64,000 nt of DNA, from assembly GCF_014873945.1 (NCBI RefSeq), contig NZ_JADBEC010000001.1, positions 124,001 to 188,000 of the forward strand. Reading direction: 5' to 3'. Source of the stretch: Rhizobium viscosum. Its GTDB lineage: Bacteria > Pseudomonadota > Alphaproteobacteria > Rhizobiales > Rhizobiaceae. Each line of letters starts with the position of its first letter. Position 1 is the stretch's first letter. The notes below the pieces were generated by a model. It did no database searches. It was not told where the DNA came from and saw nothing but the letters and a program-made list of their open reading frames with translations. Made by a program: the position numbers and the translations under genes. Shown here piece after piece: positions 8,603-17,897 of this stretch.

Positions 8603-9820
8603 TTAACGGTGGGCGTTGAGCGAGATGACGTTGTGCATCGTCTCGTCTGCCGTCGACATGAACTTCTTGATGTTGCGCGCAGCCTGGCGGATGCGGTGTT
8701 CGTTCTCGACAAGCGCCAGACGCACATAGTCGTCACCCTGTTCGCCGAAGCCGATGCCCGGGGCAACGGCAACGTCGGCCTTCTCGACCAGCAGCTTGGA
8801 AAACTCCAGCGAGCCGAGATGACGGAACTTTTCCGGGATCTTCGCCCAGGCGAACATGGTAGCGGCCGGCGGCGGCACTTCGAAGCCGGCTTTGCCGAAG
8901 CTTTCGACCATGACGTCGCGGCGGCGCTTGTAGACGTTGCGGACTTCCGCAATGTCGGAACCGTCACCATTCAGGGCATGGGTTGCGGCAACCTGGATCG
9001 GCGTGAAGGCGCCGTAATCGAGGTAGGACTTCACACGCGTCAGCGCCGCGATCAGCCGCTCGTTGCCGACCGCAAAGCCCATGCGCCAGCCGGGCATGGA
9101 GAAGGTTTTGGACATCGAAGTGAATTCGACAGTCACATCCATCGCGCCCGGGACCTGCAGAACCGACGGTGGCGGCTCACCATCGAAGTAGATTTCCGAA
9201 TAGGCAAGGTCCGAAAGGACGATGATGTCGTGCTTCTTGGCGAAAGCAACGACGTCCTTGTAGAAGTCGAGCGTCGCCACGAAAGCCGTCGGGTTCGACG
9301 GATAGTTCAGGATCAGTGCCAGCGGCTTCGGGATCGAATGGCGAACGGCACGCTCGAGCGGCGGAAAGAAGCTTTCATCCGGCTCGACCGACATGGAACG
9401 GATCACACCGCCGGCCATCAGGAAGCCGAAGGCATGGATCGGGTAGGTCGGGTTCGGGCAGAGGATGACGTCCCCCGGTGCGGTGATCGCCTGCGCCATG
9501 TTGGCGAAGCCTTCCTTGGAGCCAAGAGTGGCGACGACCTGCGTATCGGGATTCAGTTTCACGCCGAATCGGCGGGCGTAATAGGCAGCCTGCGCACGGC
9601 GCAGACCGGGAATACCCTTGGAGGACGAATAGCGGTGCGTGCGTGGGTCCTGGACGACTTCGCACAGCTTGTCGACGATCGCCTGAGGGGTAGGAAGGTC
9701 AGGGTTTCCCATGCCGAGATCGATGATATCGGCCCCGCCCGCTCGCGCGCTCGCTTTCAAACGGTTGACCTGTTCGAAAACGTAAGGCGGCAAACGCCGG
9801 ACTTTGTGAAACTCTTCCAT
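8603..9820 (-). CDS. AlaC/DapL-type PLP aminotransferase
   Basis: 405 residues, fold type I class I/II aminotransferase. PLP features seen are the Schiff-base lysine in TSMSKTFSMPGWRMGF, LNYPSNPTAFVA, and LSDLAYSEIYFDG. The family includes glutamate-pyruvate transaminase AlaC and proteins often annotated as LL-diaminopimelate aminotransferase; sequence alone does not decide the substrate. The ATG giving MEEFHKVRRLPPYVF follows GGGGAAAGAG and is preferred to a start 21 codons upstream. Its position directly upstream of hom suggests a role in amino-acid metabolism. Confidence 0.88.
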   Translation of the reverse strand: MEEFHKVRRLPPYVFEQVNRLKASARAGGADIIDLGMGNPDLPTPQAIVDKLCEVVQDPRTHRYSSSKGIPGLRRAQAAYYARRFGVKLNPDTQVVATLGSKEGFANMAQAITAPGDVILCPNPTYPIHAFGFLMAGGVIRSMSVEPDESFFPPLERAVRHSIPKPLALILNYPSNPTAFVATLDFYKDVVAFAKKHDIIVLSDLAYSEIYFDGEPPPSVLQVPGAMDVTVEFTSMSKTFSMPGWRMGFAVGNERLIAALTRVKSYLDYGAFTPIQVAATHALNGDGSDIAEVRNVYKRRRDVMVESFGKAGFEVPPPAATMFAWAKIPEKFRHLGSLEFSKLLVEKADVAVAPGIGFGEQGDDYVRLALVENEHRIRQAARNIKKFMSTADETMHNVISLNAHR

Positions 9821-10044
9821 CTCTTTCCCCATGGAAATGCGGCCAACCTGACCGCTGTCGAAGCTCGTTCCGTCTCCCGGCATCTGCGATACGAGCTTCA
9901 GACTCGCAGCGCCGTATTCCTCTTCAACTTAACTGCGCGGCAAATCTTTGACGGAGAAGCCGCGCACGAGGCACATTATCGGGAAAATTGCACCTTCCGA
10001 TCCATCCGGAAGGCTTTGCGTCCAAATCGCCCTAAAGGCAAGGC

Positions 10045-10467
10045 TTATTTGGTGATTTCGGAGAGCGTTTCGGCCCCGTGTTGGGCCGCTAGTTCCCGCA
10101 TTTCAGCTACGCGGCGCTGATACTCCGCCTCCGAGATGGTGCCCGCCTGGCGCTTGACGCCAAGGGCGGTCAGCTGATGCTGCAGCTCGGCCGCCTGTTC
10201 GTCGTTCATCTGAACGTTGGCGGCCGTCAGCGGCGCACCGAACGACGGGTAGCCGTCCGGGCTTTTGGTAAGGCCCCCTTCAACGGGTTCGCCCTTGGAG
10301 GCCGGCATCACGACTGCCGTCGGCGCTGCCATGCGTTGGGCAAAAGCCTTCTTCTCCTCGGCGGTCTTGTTGCATCCGGCAAGCGCAAAGGCCATGGCCG
10401 CGGCCGCCGCGCAGATTGCTGCGGTGCGGGTGAAGGTCGCGATATGCCCAATGCCTGTCGTCGTCAT
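10045..10467 (-). CDS. Small lipoprotein with SHOCT-like C-terminus
   Basis: 140 residues from the ATG at 10467. A hydrophobic signal ends in the lipobox LAGC (about residue 32), so the protein is likely lipid-anchored. The C-terminal 40 residues (LGVKRQAGTISEAEYQRRVAEM) resemble the short SHOCT-type helix pair seen at the ends of many bacterial proteins. The middle is Pro/Gly-rich and low in structure. Function is unknown. It is divergent from phaC. Confidence 0.65.
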   Translation of the reverse strand: MTTTGIGHIATFTRTAAICAAAAAMAFALAGCNKTAEEKKAFAQRMAAPTAVVMPASKGEPVEGGLTKSPDGYPSFGAPLTAANVQMNDEQAAELQHQLTALGVKRQAGTISEAEYQRRVAEMRELAAQHGAETLSEITK

Positions 10468-10614
10468 GCCTGATGATCCAATCCTGCCTGCTTCGACTGT
10501 TAAATTCGTCGCAGCGACAAAGCAATAGCATGAGAGCGGACGAGCGGAACTTGTTTTCTTCAACACAGCAGATGTACAACGAACAAATATGGATGCTGCC
10601 GCCGGAGGAAGTGC

Positions 10615-12447
10615 GTGACCGACAGCAAGCGGGAGAATGGTGCCAGGGTGGATTTCGACGCCAAGGATCTCGATCCCTATCTCCTGAAGGATCCCGAGGC
10701 CATGGCGATGAACTTCGCCCGTGCGCTCGAAAACCTCGGCAAGGCAGCTTCGGCATGGCTCGGCCCGCGGGAGCGCGGCGAAATCTCGGACACGGTCGTC
10801 GAACCCGTCACCGACATGGTGAAGACGCTTTCCAAGGTGACGGAATACTGGATTTCCGATCCGCGACGAACCTTCGAGGCGCAGACGCAGCTGATGAGCT
10901 CGTTCTTCGGCATATGGATGAACTCCATGCAGAAGATGCAGGGCAGCCCGCTAGCAGCGGAACCGATAGACCGCGCGGATAAGCGCTTCGCCGACGAAGA
11001 CTGGCAGAAGAATCCCTTCTTCGAATTTTTAAAGCAGGTCTATTTCGTGACCGCCGACTGGGCCGAAAAGCTGGTTACTGAAACCGAAGGGCTCGACGAA
11101 CACACCAAGCACAAGGCCGGCTTCTATGTGAAGCAGATCACAGCAGCGCTTTCGCCCACCAATTTCGTGGTCACTAATCCGCAAGTCTACCGGGAGACGA
11201 TCGCAACGAGCGGCGAAAACCTCGTGCGCGGCATGAAGATGCTGACCGAGGATATCATTGCCGGTCGCGGCGAACTGCGCCTGCGCCAGACCGACATGAC
11301 CAAATTCGCCGTCGGCCGCGACATGGCGCTGACGCCGGGCAAGGTGATCGCCCAGAACGAGATCTGCCAGATCATCCAATACGAGCCATCGACGGAAACC
11401 GTGCTCAAGCGGCCGCTACTGATTTGCCCGCCGTGGATCAACAAATTCTACATTCTGGATCTCAACCCGCAGAAATCCTTCATCAAATGGTGCGTGGACC
11501 AGGGGCATACCGTCTTCGTCATCTCCTGGGTCAATCCGGATAGCCGCCATGCGCTGAAAGACTGGACGGCTTACGCGAGGGAAGGCGTCGATTTCGCGCT
11601 GGAAACGGTCGAGAAGGCGACCGGCGAGAAGGAAGTCAACGCCGTCGGCTATTGCGTCGGCGGCACGCTGCTTGCTGCAACCCTTGCCCTGCACGCCAAG
11701 GAGAAGAACAAGCGCATCAAGAGTGCGACGCTCTTCACCACCCAGGTCGATTTCACCCATGCGGGCGACCTGAAGGTCTTTGTCGACGAGGAGCAGCTTC
11801 AGGCGCTGGAAACGCATATGCAGGAACTCGGCTATCTCGACGGCTCGCGCATGTCGACGGCGTTCAACATGCTCAGGGCGAGCGAACTCATCTGGCCCTA
11901 TTTCGTCAACAACTACCTGAAAGGCCAGGAGCCCCTGCCCTTCGACCTGTTGTTTTGGAATGCCGATTCGACCCGTATGGCTGCAGCCAACCATGCCTTC
12001 TACCTGCGCAACTGCTATCTCAGGAATGCGCTGACCAAGGATGAGATGATCCTCGACGGCAAGACCTTGTCGCTGAAGGACATCAAGATCCCGATCTATA
12101 ATCTCGCGACCCGCGAGGATCACATCGCGCCGGCAAATTCCGTCTTCCTCGGCAGCCAGTTCTTCGGCGGCAAGGTGCAGTTCGTCGTCGCTGGTTCCGG
12201 CCATATTGCCGGCGTCGTCAATCCGCCGGACAAGCACAAGTATCAGTTCTGGACCGGCGGTCCGGCCAAGGGCGACTATGAGGCATGGCTTGCCAAGGCA
12301 AAGGAGACGAGGGGTTCCTGGTGGCCGCACTGGCATGCGTGGATCGAGTCGCAAACCAGCGGGCGGGTGGCCGCCCGCAAGGTGGGCGGAGCGGCGCTTA
12401 ATGCGATCGAGGAAGCCCCCGGCAGCTATGTGATGGCGCGCAGCTGA
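10615..12447 (+). CDS. phaC: Class I poly(3-hydroxyalkanoate) synthase
   Basis: 610 residues starting at GTG, with GGAGGA five bases upstream. It polymerises (R)-3-hydroxyacyl-CoA to PHA storage granules. The lipase-like box is GYCVGG with the nucleophile Cys347. Asp502 (TREDHIAPANS) and His530 (GSGHIAGVV) complete the triad. The N-terminal 200 residues are the class I PhaC domain. phaAB and phasin genes are not adjacent, which is usual in rhizobia. It stands alone, divergent from a small lipoprotein gene. Confidence 0.95.
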   Translation: MTDSKRENGARVDFDAKDLDPYLLKDPEAMAMNFARALENLGKAASAWLGPRERGEISDTVVEPVTDMVKTLSKVTEYWISDPRRTFEAQTQLMSSFFGIWMNSMQKMQGSPLAAEPIDRADKRFADEDWQKNPFFEFLKQVYFVTADWAEKLVTETEGLDEHTKHKAGFYVKQITAALSPTNFVVTNPQVYRETIATSGENLVRGMKMLTEDIIAGRGELRLRQTDMTKFAVGRDMALTPGKVIAQNEICQIIQYEPSTETVLKRPLLICPPWINKFYILDLNPQKSFIKWCVDQGHTVFVISWVNPDSRHALKDWTAYAREGVDFALETVEKATGEKEVNAVGYCVGGTLLAATLALHAKEKNKRIKSATLFTTQVDFTHAGDLKVFVDEEQLQALETHMQELGYLDGSRMSTAFNMLRASELIWPYFVNNYLKGQEPLPFDLLFWNADSTRMAAANHAFYLRNCYLRNALTKDEMILDGKTLSLKDIKIPIYNLATREDHIAPANSVFLGSQFFGGKVQFVVAGSGHIAGVVNPPDKHKYQFWTGGPAKGDYEAWLAKAKETRGSWWPHWHAWIESQTSGRVAARKVGGAALNAIEEAPGSYVMARS

Positions 12448-12637
12448 AAGCGGAAAAATTTACGCCGGGCTACCCTTCACTGGGCAGTGACATGCCCGGT
12501 CGCGGCAAGCCTTTGAAAAATAGCTTTTTCTAAAATATTGCGTCTCTTTTCGCGACAATCGAAGCAGAGCGCTTCACCTGTAAACCAATTGGAAACCATA
12601 GTTCGTCATCCTTAAGGAACGGTCGCATGTCGCGAAC

Positions 12638-12659
12638 AGGCCAAAATTCGGCCTTTTTG
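12638..12659 (+). terminator. Possible terminator upstream of the DUF2778 gene
   Basis: AGGCC, a 7-base loop, GGCCT and a TTTT run. The stem is short. It lies 190 bp after phaC in a stretch of about 290 bases with no gene, and could end the phaC transcript or a small RNA. Confidence 0.4.
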
Positions 12660-12737
12660 GGCAGTTAGCGGCTCCGGCAAAGATCAGTAAGTCAGTGCTG
12701 CCGGCCTGCGTAGCGCGTTTTGGAAGACGAGTAGAGT

Positions 12738-14075
12738 ATGGCGTTTGCGGTAGGGACGTTCAATAACGTCGCCCCTTTTGGCGGATCCGCTGTTCGTTCA
12801 GGCAGATCCCGTGGTTTACTTACCGGCATCGCAATCGCCGGACTTTTGACCTCCACGTGGCTTATCGGCACTGTTGCAACAATGCAATCCGTGTCGATGC
12901 CGTTCTCCCCACAAAAGGAGATTGCTCGAGTCTCGGCAGCGCCGAGGGCAACACCTGCTGCCGTTGCGCATGAGCGCCTCATTCACGTGAACAAGGCTTC
13001 ACGCCTTGCGGCATTCGATGCCAAGCCGGTCGTGCCTTTGACGGCACAATTGATCCAATCGCATGCCGAGAAGACATCAGCTGCCTCGAATGCAGCCCTG
13101 GCGCTCGCAAAGAAGACCAACCGCCTTCCCGTCGCCGTCGCGCAACTTCAGCCCGTTGCCGTCTCCGACAATCCGCGCTTCAACAAGGAAGATGCGCTCG
13201 AGGCGCCGGCAACCGTCGTCGAAACCGCTGCTGCCGCGTCTGGCGACGATGACGCCGACCGGATCATCATTCCGTCGAAGGAAGCTGTCGCGGCCGCCGA
13301 AATGCCGGCCATGCTCGCCCTTGCGGAAGCGGGGCCTCGCGTCGTGCCTGCTCCCGTCGAGCCTACGCGAGTCAATAGTGCTGTCGACAAACCAGCAGAG
13401 GTGGAGGTTGCCGAGGCGGACAGTGGCCAGCAGCCCTTCGACCTAGTTCTCGCGCCCGATGAGAATTCCGTACCGCTGCCGATGGCGCGGCCCGATGGCC
13501 TCGTCGGCAAACCGGTGCCTGCCTCCAAGGGGTCGCAGCGGACTGCCGAGCCTGTGCTTGCTTACGCCAAGCCGAACTCGCCGATCGAGGATGACGAAGA
13601 CGATGCGGTTCCGCGCTACGACAAGCCGGTCTTTACGCCGCGTCTGCGGGCCGGTGTCGCGATATACGACATCGAAAACGCGACAGTCTACCTGCCGAAC
13701 GGCGAGCGGCTGGAGGCCCATTCCGGTCTCGGAAAGATGCGCGACAACCCGCGCTACATTGATCAGAAGATGCGCGGACCGACGCCGCCGCACACCTATA
13801 ACCTGACGATGCGCGAAGCCCTGTTCCATGGCGTGGCGGCCATTCGCCTGACGCCGGTGCAGGGATCGGACGCGATCTTCAACCGTGTCGGTCTGCTGGC
13901 GCACACCTATATGCTCGGCAGAAACGGCGATTCCAACGGCTGCGTTTCCTTCAAGGACTACAAGCGTTTCCTGGCCGCCTACAGGCGCGGTGACATCAGG
14001 CAGCTCGTCGTCGTGCCACGGATGAACAATAAGCCAGCTTCGACGCTCGCTTCGCTCTTCTCCTCCCGGACCTAA
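12738..14075 (+). CDS. DUF2778 (Tlde1-like L,D-transpeptidase fold) membrane protein
   Basis: 445 residues. One membrane helix lies near residues 33-55 (LLTGIAIAGLLTSTWLIG), a long Ala/Pro/Val-rich linker follows to about residue 300, and the C-terminal 130 residues form a DUF2778 domain. The His...Cys motif of that domain is present in HTYMLGRNGDSNGCVSF. DUF2778 is related to L,D-transpeptidases, and one branch (Tlde1) comprises type VI effectors. Here the protein is membrane-anchored and there is no secretion cluster nearby, so housekeeping peptidoglycan processing in the periplasm is more likely. It converges on the LysR gene, whose stop codon overlaps. Confidence 0.75.
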   Translation: MAFAVGTFNNVAPFGGSAVRSGRSRGLLTGIAIAGLLTSTWLIGTVATMQSVSMPFSPQKEIARVSAAPRATPAAVAHERLIHVNKASRLAAFDAKPVVPLTAQLIQSHAEKTSAASNAALALAKKTNRLPVAVAQLQPVAVSDNPRFNKEDALEAPATVVETAAAASGDDDADRIIIPSKEAVAAAEMPAMLALAEAGPRVVPAPVEPTRVNSAVDKPAEVEVAEADSGQQPFDLVLAPDENSVPLPMARPDGLVGKPVPASKGSQRTAEPVLAYAKPNSPIEDDEDDAVPRYDKPVFTPRLRAGVAIYDIENATVYLPNGERLEAHSGLGKMRDNPRYIDQKMRGPTPPHTYNLTMREALFHGVAAIRLTPVQGSDAIFNRVGLLAHTYMLGRNGDSNGCVSFKDYKRFLAAYRRGDIRQLVVVPRMNNKPASTLASLFSSRT

Positions 14076-14923
14076 AGCTCAGCAGCGAGGAAATCGGCCA
14101 AGGAACGGCTCTCCATCGACAAGCGGAGCCGTCCTTTGACCAGTGCGAGTTCGGACGCCGGCTGCGGATCGAAACCATCCGCGGCTCCAAGCTGACGATG
14201 CTCCGGCAGGACCGCATCCGAAGGCAGCAGGCTAATGCCGAGGCCGGAAGCCACCGCAGCCTGCACACCCATCAACCCCTGGCTCGTGTAGGCGATACGC
14301 CAGCGCCGTCCGCTGCGCTCCATGAAGCGGATCGCCCGTTCACGGTAGATGCAGCCGACAGGAAAGACAGCAAGCGGCACTGTCTCGTCCCGCACCGGCC
14401 GATGCATGCTTTCAACCCAAACCAATTCCTCCGCCCAGCTGGCCAGAGCGGCACCATCGCCCGGTTCACGCTTGATGAGCGCAAGATCGATTTCACCTGC
14501 TTCCAGAAGACGGCGAAGCTCGACGCTCCAGCCGCTCACCGTATCGAGCCTTATATGCGGAGAGGCGGCGGAAAAACCGGAGAGAAGATCGATGAGCTTG
14601 CGGCCGGCAAAGTCCTCTGGGACGCCGAGCCTGACGGTCCTGGGCGCAGCGGGCTTGCGCATGACGTCCATTGCCTCTTCTGCCGTCGCCAGCAAGCGTC
14701 GGGCATAACTCAAGAGAATCTCACCCTCCTCCGTCGTCTGGACGCCACCCGTCGACTTGTCGCGCAGAAGCAGGGTGTGGCCGATATTGGCCTCGAGCTT
14801 CTTGATCTGCTGGCTGACGGTGGACTGGGTAAGGTGAACACGCTCAGCCGCCCGCGTGAAGCCGTCGGCATCGACGACCGCCGTGAAGGTTCGGAGAAGA
14901 TCGAGGTCGAAGGCGAAGCTCAT
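14072..14923 (-). CDS. LysR-family transcriptional regulator
   Basis: 283 residues. The N-terminal winged helix-turn-helix (residues 5-64) reads FTAVVDADGFTRAAERVHLT then QSTVSQQIKKLE, and the substrate-binding domain runs from about residue 90 to the end. The ATG giving MSFAFDLDLLRTF is preferred; a GTG six codons upstream is possible. It is divergent from a HAD hydrolase/class II aldolase pair across an 87-bp spacer, the normal arrangement for a LysR regulator controlling its neighbour. The ligand is unknown. Confidence 0.92.
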   Translation of the reverse strand: MSFAFDLDLLRTFTAVVDADGFTRAAERVHLTQSTVSQQIKKLEANIGHTLLLRDKSTGGVQTTEEGEILLSYARRLLATAEEAMDVMRKPAAPRTVRLGVPEDFAGRKLIDLLSGFSAASPHIRLDTVSGWSVELRRLLEAGEIDLALIKREPGDGAALASWAEELVWVESMHRPVRDETVPLAVFPVGCIYRERAIRFMERSGRRWRIAYTSQGLMGVQAAVASGLGISLLPSDAVLPEHRQLGAADGFDPQPASELALVKGRLRLSMESRSLADFLAAEL

Positions 14924-15010
14924 TCGATTTTCCACTATCACTAATTACTTCATTTAATTTCTCAATGATGCTGTTCTTTGTCAATATGAGCCAAATCATG
15001 GAGATGAGAG

Positions 15011-15712
15011 ATGCCACTTCCCGGAAACCGACCAACCTGGCTGACCTTCGATTGCTACGGCACGCTGATCCAATGGGACGAAGGCCTGCTTGCCGCCATG
15101 GAGGCGATATTGTCAGCCAAAGGCAGCGATATCGACCAAGCCGCCTTCATTGCTGTCTATGACCGCTACGAGCACGAACTTGAACAACAAAAGCCGCATC
15201 GATCCTTCAGCCGAATTACGGCTCTCGCACTGGAGTTGGCCATGAAGGAATTCGGCCTGCCATTCCACACTGCAGATGCCGGTCTGCTGACATCCTCGAT
15301 CGGCCGGATGCCACCCTTCCCCGAAGTCGTCGAAACGCTCGGCAGGCTGAAAGCAGCTGGATTCCGGCTCGCCATTATTTCCAATACGGACGACGCGATC
15401 ATTGCCGGCAATGTCGCGCAGCTCGGCGGCTTCGTCGATCGCGTGATCACGGCGGAGCAGGCGGAAGCCTATAAGCCCTCGCCGCAAATCTTCCGGCATG
15501 CCTGGAAAACGCTCGGCATCGGCATGAATGATCTCGTGCATATCTGCGCCAGCCCGCATCTTGATCTTACCGCCGCGCGCGAACTCGGTTTTCGTGCGAT
15601 CTGGGTTGATCGTGACACGGGACGGAAACCACTCAGCGACTATCGCCCCAACGAGGCCGTGCCGACGCTCGACAAGGTAGCCGGTCTTTTTGTCGCAAAC
15701 GGCTGGATGTAA
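15011..15712 (+). CDS. HAD hydrolase, haloacid dehalogenase type II-like
   Basis: 233 residues. The HAD motif I is FDCYGTLIQWD, with Asp14 as the nucleophile. SNTD is motif II, the lysine in AEAYKPSPQIFRHA is motif III, and SPHLDLTAAREL supplies the C-terminal acidic residues. These features match the (S)-2-haloacid dehalogenase branch, but many rhizobial members are general phosphatases or act on other small molecules. It is the first gene of a pair with a class II aldolase/adducin gene 22 bp downstream and is divergent from the LysR gene. Confidence 0.85.
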   Translation: MPLPGNRPTWLTFDCYGTLIQWDEGLLAAMEAILSAKGSDIDQAAFIAVYDRYEHELEQQKPHRSFSRITALALELAMKEFGLPFHTADAGLLTSSIGRMPPFPEVVETLGRLKAAGFRLAIISNTDDAIIAGNVAQLGGFVDRVITAEQAEAYKPSPQIFRHAWKTLGIGMNDLVHICASPHLDLTAARELGFRAIWVDRDTGRKPLSDYRPNEAVPTLDKVAGLFVANGWM

Positions 15713-15734
15713 TTGACGCGATTGGAGGCAAGAC

Positions 15735-16526
15735 ATGGCTCATGAACTAAACTTGGCGAAGGGGCATCCGGCGATATTGCGTAATCTGCCACTCGATACC
15801 GACGAGATCTGGCAGGCGCGCGTCGATCTCGCTGCATGCCTTCGAATGGCGGCACGGCTCGGACTTGAGGAAGGCATCTGCAACCATTTCTCGGCAGTCG
15901 TGCCCGGCCATCCCGATCTCTTTCTTGTCAACAGGCTCGGCTGGGCCTTTCAGGAGGCGACTGCTTCATCGCTGCTGATCTGCGATTTTGAAGGCAACGT
16001 CATTGCCGGTGATGGCGTGCCTGAGGCAACCGCCTTCTTCATCCATGCCCGCCTGCACAAGATGTCGCCCCGCGTCGGTGCGGCTTTCCATACGCATATG
16101 CCGAATGCTACGGCTCTCAGCATGATCGAGGGCGATCCCTTCATCTGGGCCGGGCAAACGTCGCTGAAATTCTACGGCCGCGTCGCCGTCGACGAGAGCT
16201 ATAACGGACTGGCGCTCGATGAACGTGAGGGCGACAGGATCGCCGCCGTGCTCGGCGACAAGGACATCCTCTTCATGAGGAACCATGGAGTCATGGTCTG
16301 TGCGCCAAACATCGCCGAAGCCTGGGACGATCTCTACTATCTGGAACGTGCGGCAGAGGTTCAGCTCAAGGCGATGAGCACCGGGCGTTCGCTGATCCCG
16401 GTTCCCTCAGATATCGCTGAACAGGCGGCAAGGCAGATGCGCGAAGGTGATCCGGAAAGCGCGCGGCTGCATCTCGAGAGCGTCAGGCGCGTTCTCGACC
16501 GGCAGGCGCTGGAATATCGGAACTAA
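15735..16526 (+). CDS. Class II aldolase/adducin family protein
   Basis: 263 residues. Metal-binding histidines are visible in AAFHTHMPNATAL and MRNHGVMV, and the N-terminal part has CNHFSAVVP. The family includes fuculose- and ribulose-phosphate aldolases and decarboxylating enzymes. Some members lack aldolase activity, and the substrate cannot be read from sequence. It follows the HAD gene by 22 bp and is probably co-transcribed under LysR control, suggesting a small catabolic module. Confidence 0.85.
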   Translation: MAHELNLAKGHPAILRNLPLDTDEIWQARVDLAACLRMAARLGLEEGICNHFSAVVPGHPDLFLVNRLGWAFQEATASSLLICDFEGNVIAGDGVPEATAFFIHARLHKMSPRVGAAFHTHMPNATALSMIEGDPFIWAGQTSLKFYGRVAVDESYNGLALDEREGDRIAAVLGDKDILFMRNHGVMVCAPNIAEAWDDLYYLERAAEVQLKAMSTGRSLIPVPSDIAEQAARQMREGDPESARLHLESVRRVLDRQALEYRN

Positions 16527-16532
16527 GTTCGC

Positions 16533-17690
16533 CTATTTCAGCCAGTCGCCGATGCGCTCCACAGCTTCGGCGATTTCGGCCCGCGAACCAGCATAGGACA
16601 TACGCAGCGTGCGCGGCCCTTCCACGGGGTCGAAATCAAGGCCAGGCGTAGCAGCGACATTGATTTCCGCCAGCATGCGCCGCGCGAAATCCATGCTGTC
16701 ATTGGTGAAGCGCGAAACATCGACATAGGCGTAGAAGGCGCCATCCATCGGTGACGCCGGCGCAAGACCGATCTTCGGCAGCCGGTCGAGCAGCAGGTCA
16801 CGATTGGTGGCATAGCTTGCCTTGACGCGATCCAGCTCTTCGCTGGCGCCGAGCGCTGCGGTGGCGGCGATCTGCGAAAGCTCCGGCGGCGAAATATAGA
16901 GGCTCTGGGCGACGCGCTCGATCGGGCGCACCAGCCGCTCAGGCAGCACCATCCAGCCGATGCGCCAGCCGGTCATGCAATAATATTTGGAGAAGGAGTT
17001 GATGACGATTGCCTCGTCCGTCAGTTCCAGCGCGCTCGTCTCTTCGCCTGCAAAAGTCAGGCCGTGATAGATCTCGTCGGAGATGAAGGCGATGTCATTG
17101 GCATCGCAATAGGCGGCGAGCGCCTTCAGGCCTTCGCGGCCGGTCACTGTGCCGGTTGGATTTGCAGGGCTTGCAAGCAGCACACCCTTCAGCTTCACAC
17201 CCTTTTCCTTCTGGATCGCTTCCAGGCTTTCGGGCGTCAACGTGAAATGCGTTTCTGATGTGACAGGCACTTCGACCACATCGAGGCCGAGGGCACCGAG
17301 GATGTTGCGATAGGCAGGATAGCCCGGCCGGGCGATGGCAACCGCATCGCCGGCATCAAAAAGCGACAGGAAGGCGAGATTGAAGGCCGCCGACGAGCCG
17401 GTTGTGATGGCGATGCGGACGGGATCGATCTCAAGGCCGTGGCGATCGCGATAGTGCCAGGCGAGCGCATGTTTCAGCCGCGCCGTGCCGAGCGCATCCG
17501 TATAGCCAATGCGCCCTTCGGCAAGCGCTGTGCGGGCGGCTTCAAGGGCTGCATGGGGTGCGGGATGCGAGGGCTGGCCAACAGCCATGGAAATAACGGG
17601 GTGACCGCCTGCACGTCTCTTCGTCGCTTCGGCCAGAACATCCATGGCGTGGAATGGTTCGACTTCGCTGCGTTTCGATATGGAAAACAC
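16533..17690 (-). CDS. Class I/II PLP-dependent aminotransferase
   Basis: 385 residues from the preferred GTG start (MFSISKRSEVEPFHAMDVL), which has AGGA seven bases upstream. The long in-frame extension to 17840 has no family character. PLP motifs are SPANPTGTV, FISDEIYHGL and the Schiff-base lysine in NSFSKYYCMTGWRIGW. It belongs to the aspartate-aminotransferase-like superfamily; the substrate is uncertain. It converges on the class II aldolase gene, with 6 bp between stop codons. Confidence 0.88.
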   Translation of the reverse strand: MFSISKRSEVEPFHAMDVLAEATKRRAGGHPVISMAVGQPSHPAPHAALEAARTALAEGRIGYTDALGTARLKHALAWHYRDRHGLEIDPVRIAITTGSSAAFNLAFLSLFDAGDAVAIARPGYPAYRNILGALGLDVVEVPVTSETHFTLTPESLEAIQKEKGVKLKGVLLASPANPTGTVTGREGLKALAAYCDANDIAFISDEIYHGLTFAGEETSALELTDEAIVINSFSKYYCMTGWRIGWMVLPERLVRPIERVAQSLYISPPELSQIAATAALGASEELDRVKASYATNRDLLLDRLPKIGLAPASPMDGAFYAYVDVSRFTNDSMDFARRMLAEINVAATPGLDFDPVEGPRTLRMSYAGSRAEIAEAVERIGDWLK

Positions 17691-17897
17691 GATCACTTCC
17701 TGCCTGGCTTCCGATAAAGGCCAGACAATTGCCGCAATAATCGGCTCATCACAATCCCGCGAGGGCTTGGATCGGAGGAAAATTCCTGTTTGATGGCGGC
17801 CCGACGCGCCGTAATTTGATGCGGACGCATCCAAGCCCATTAACCCGGCGATGATATTTTTCGCTTCGAAAATCCATCAGCCGACGACGAGGATACC

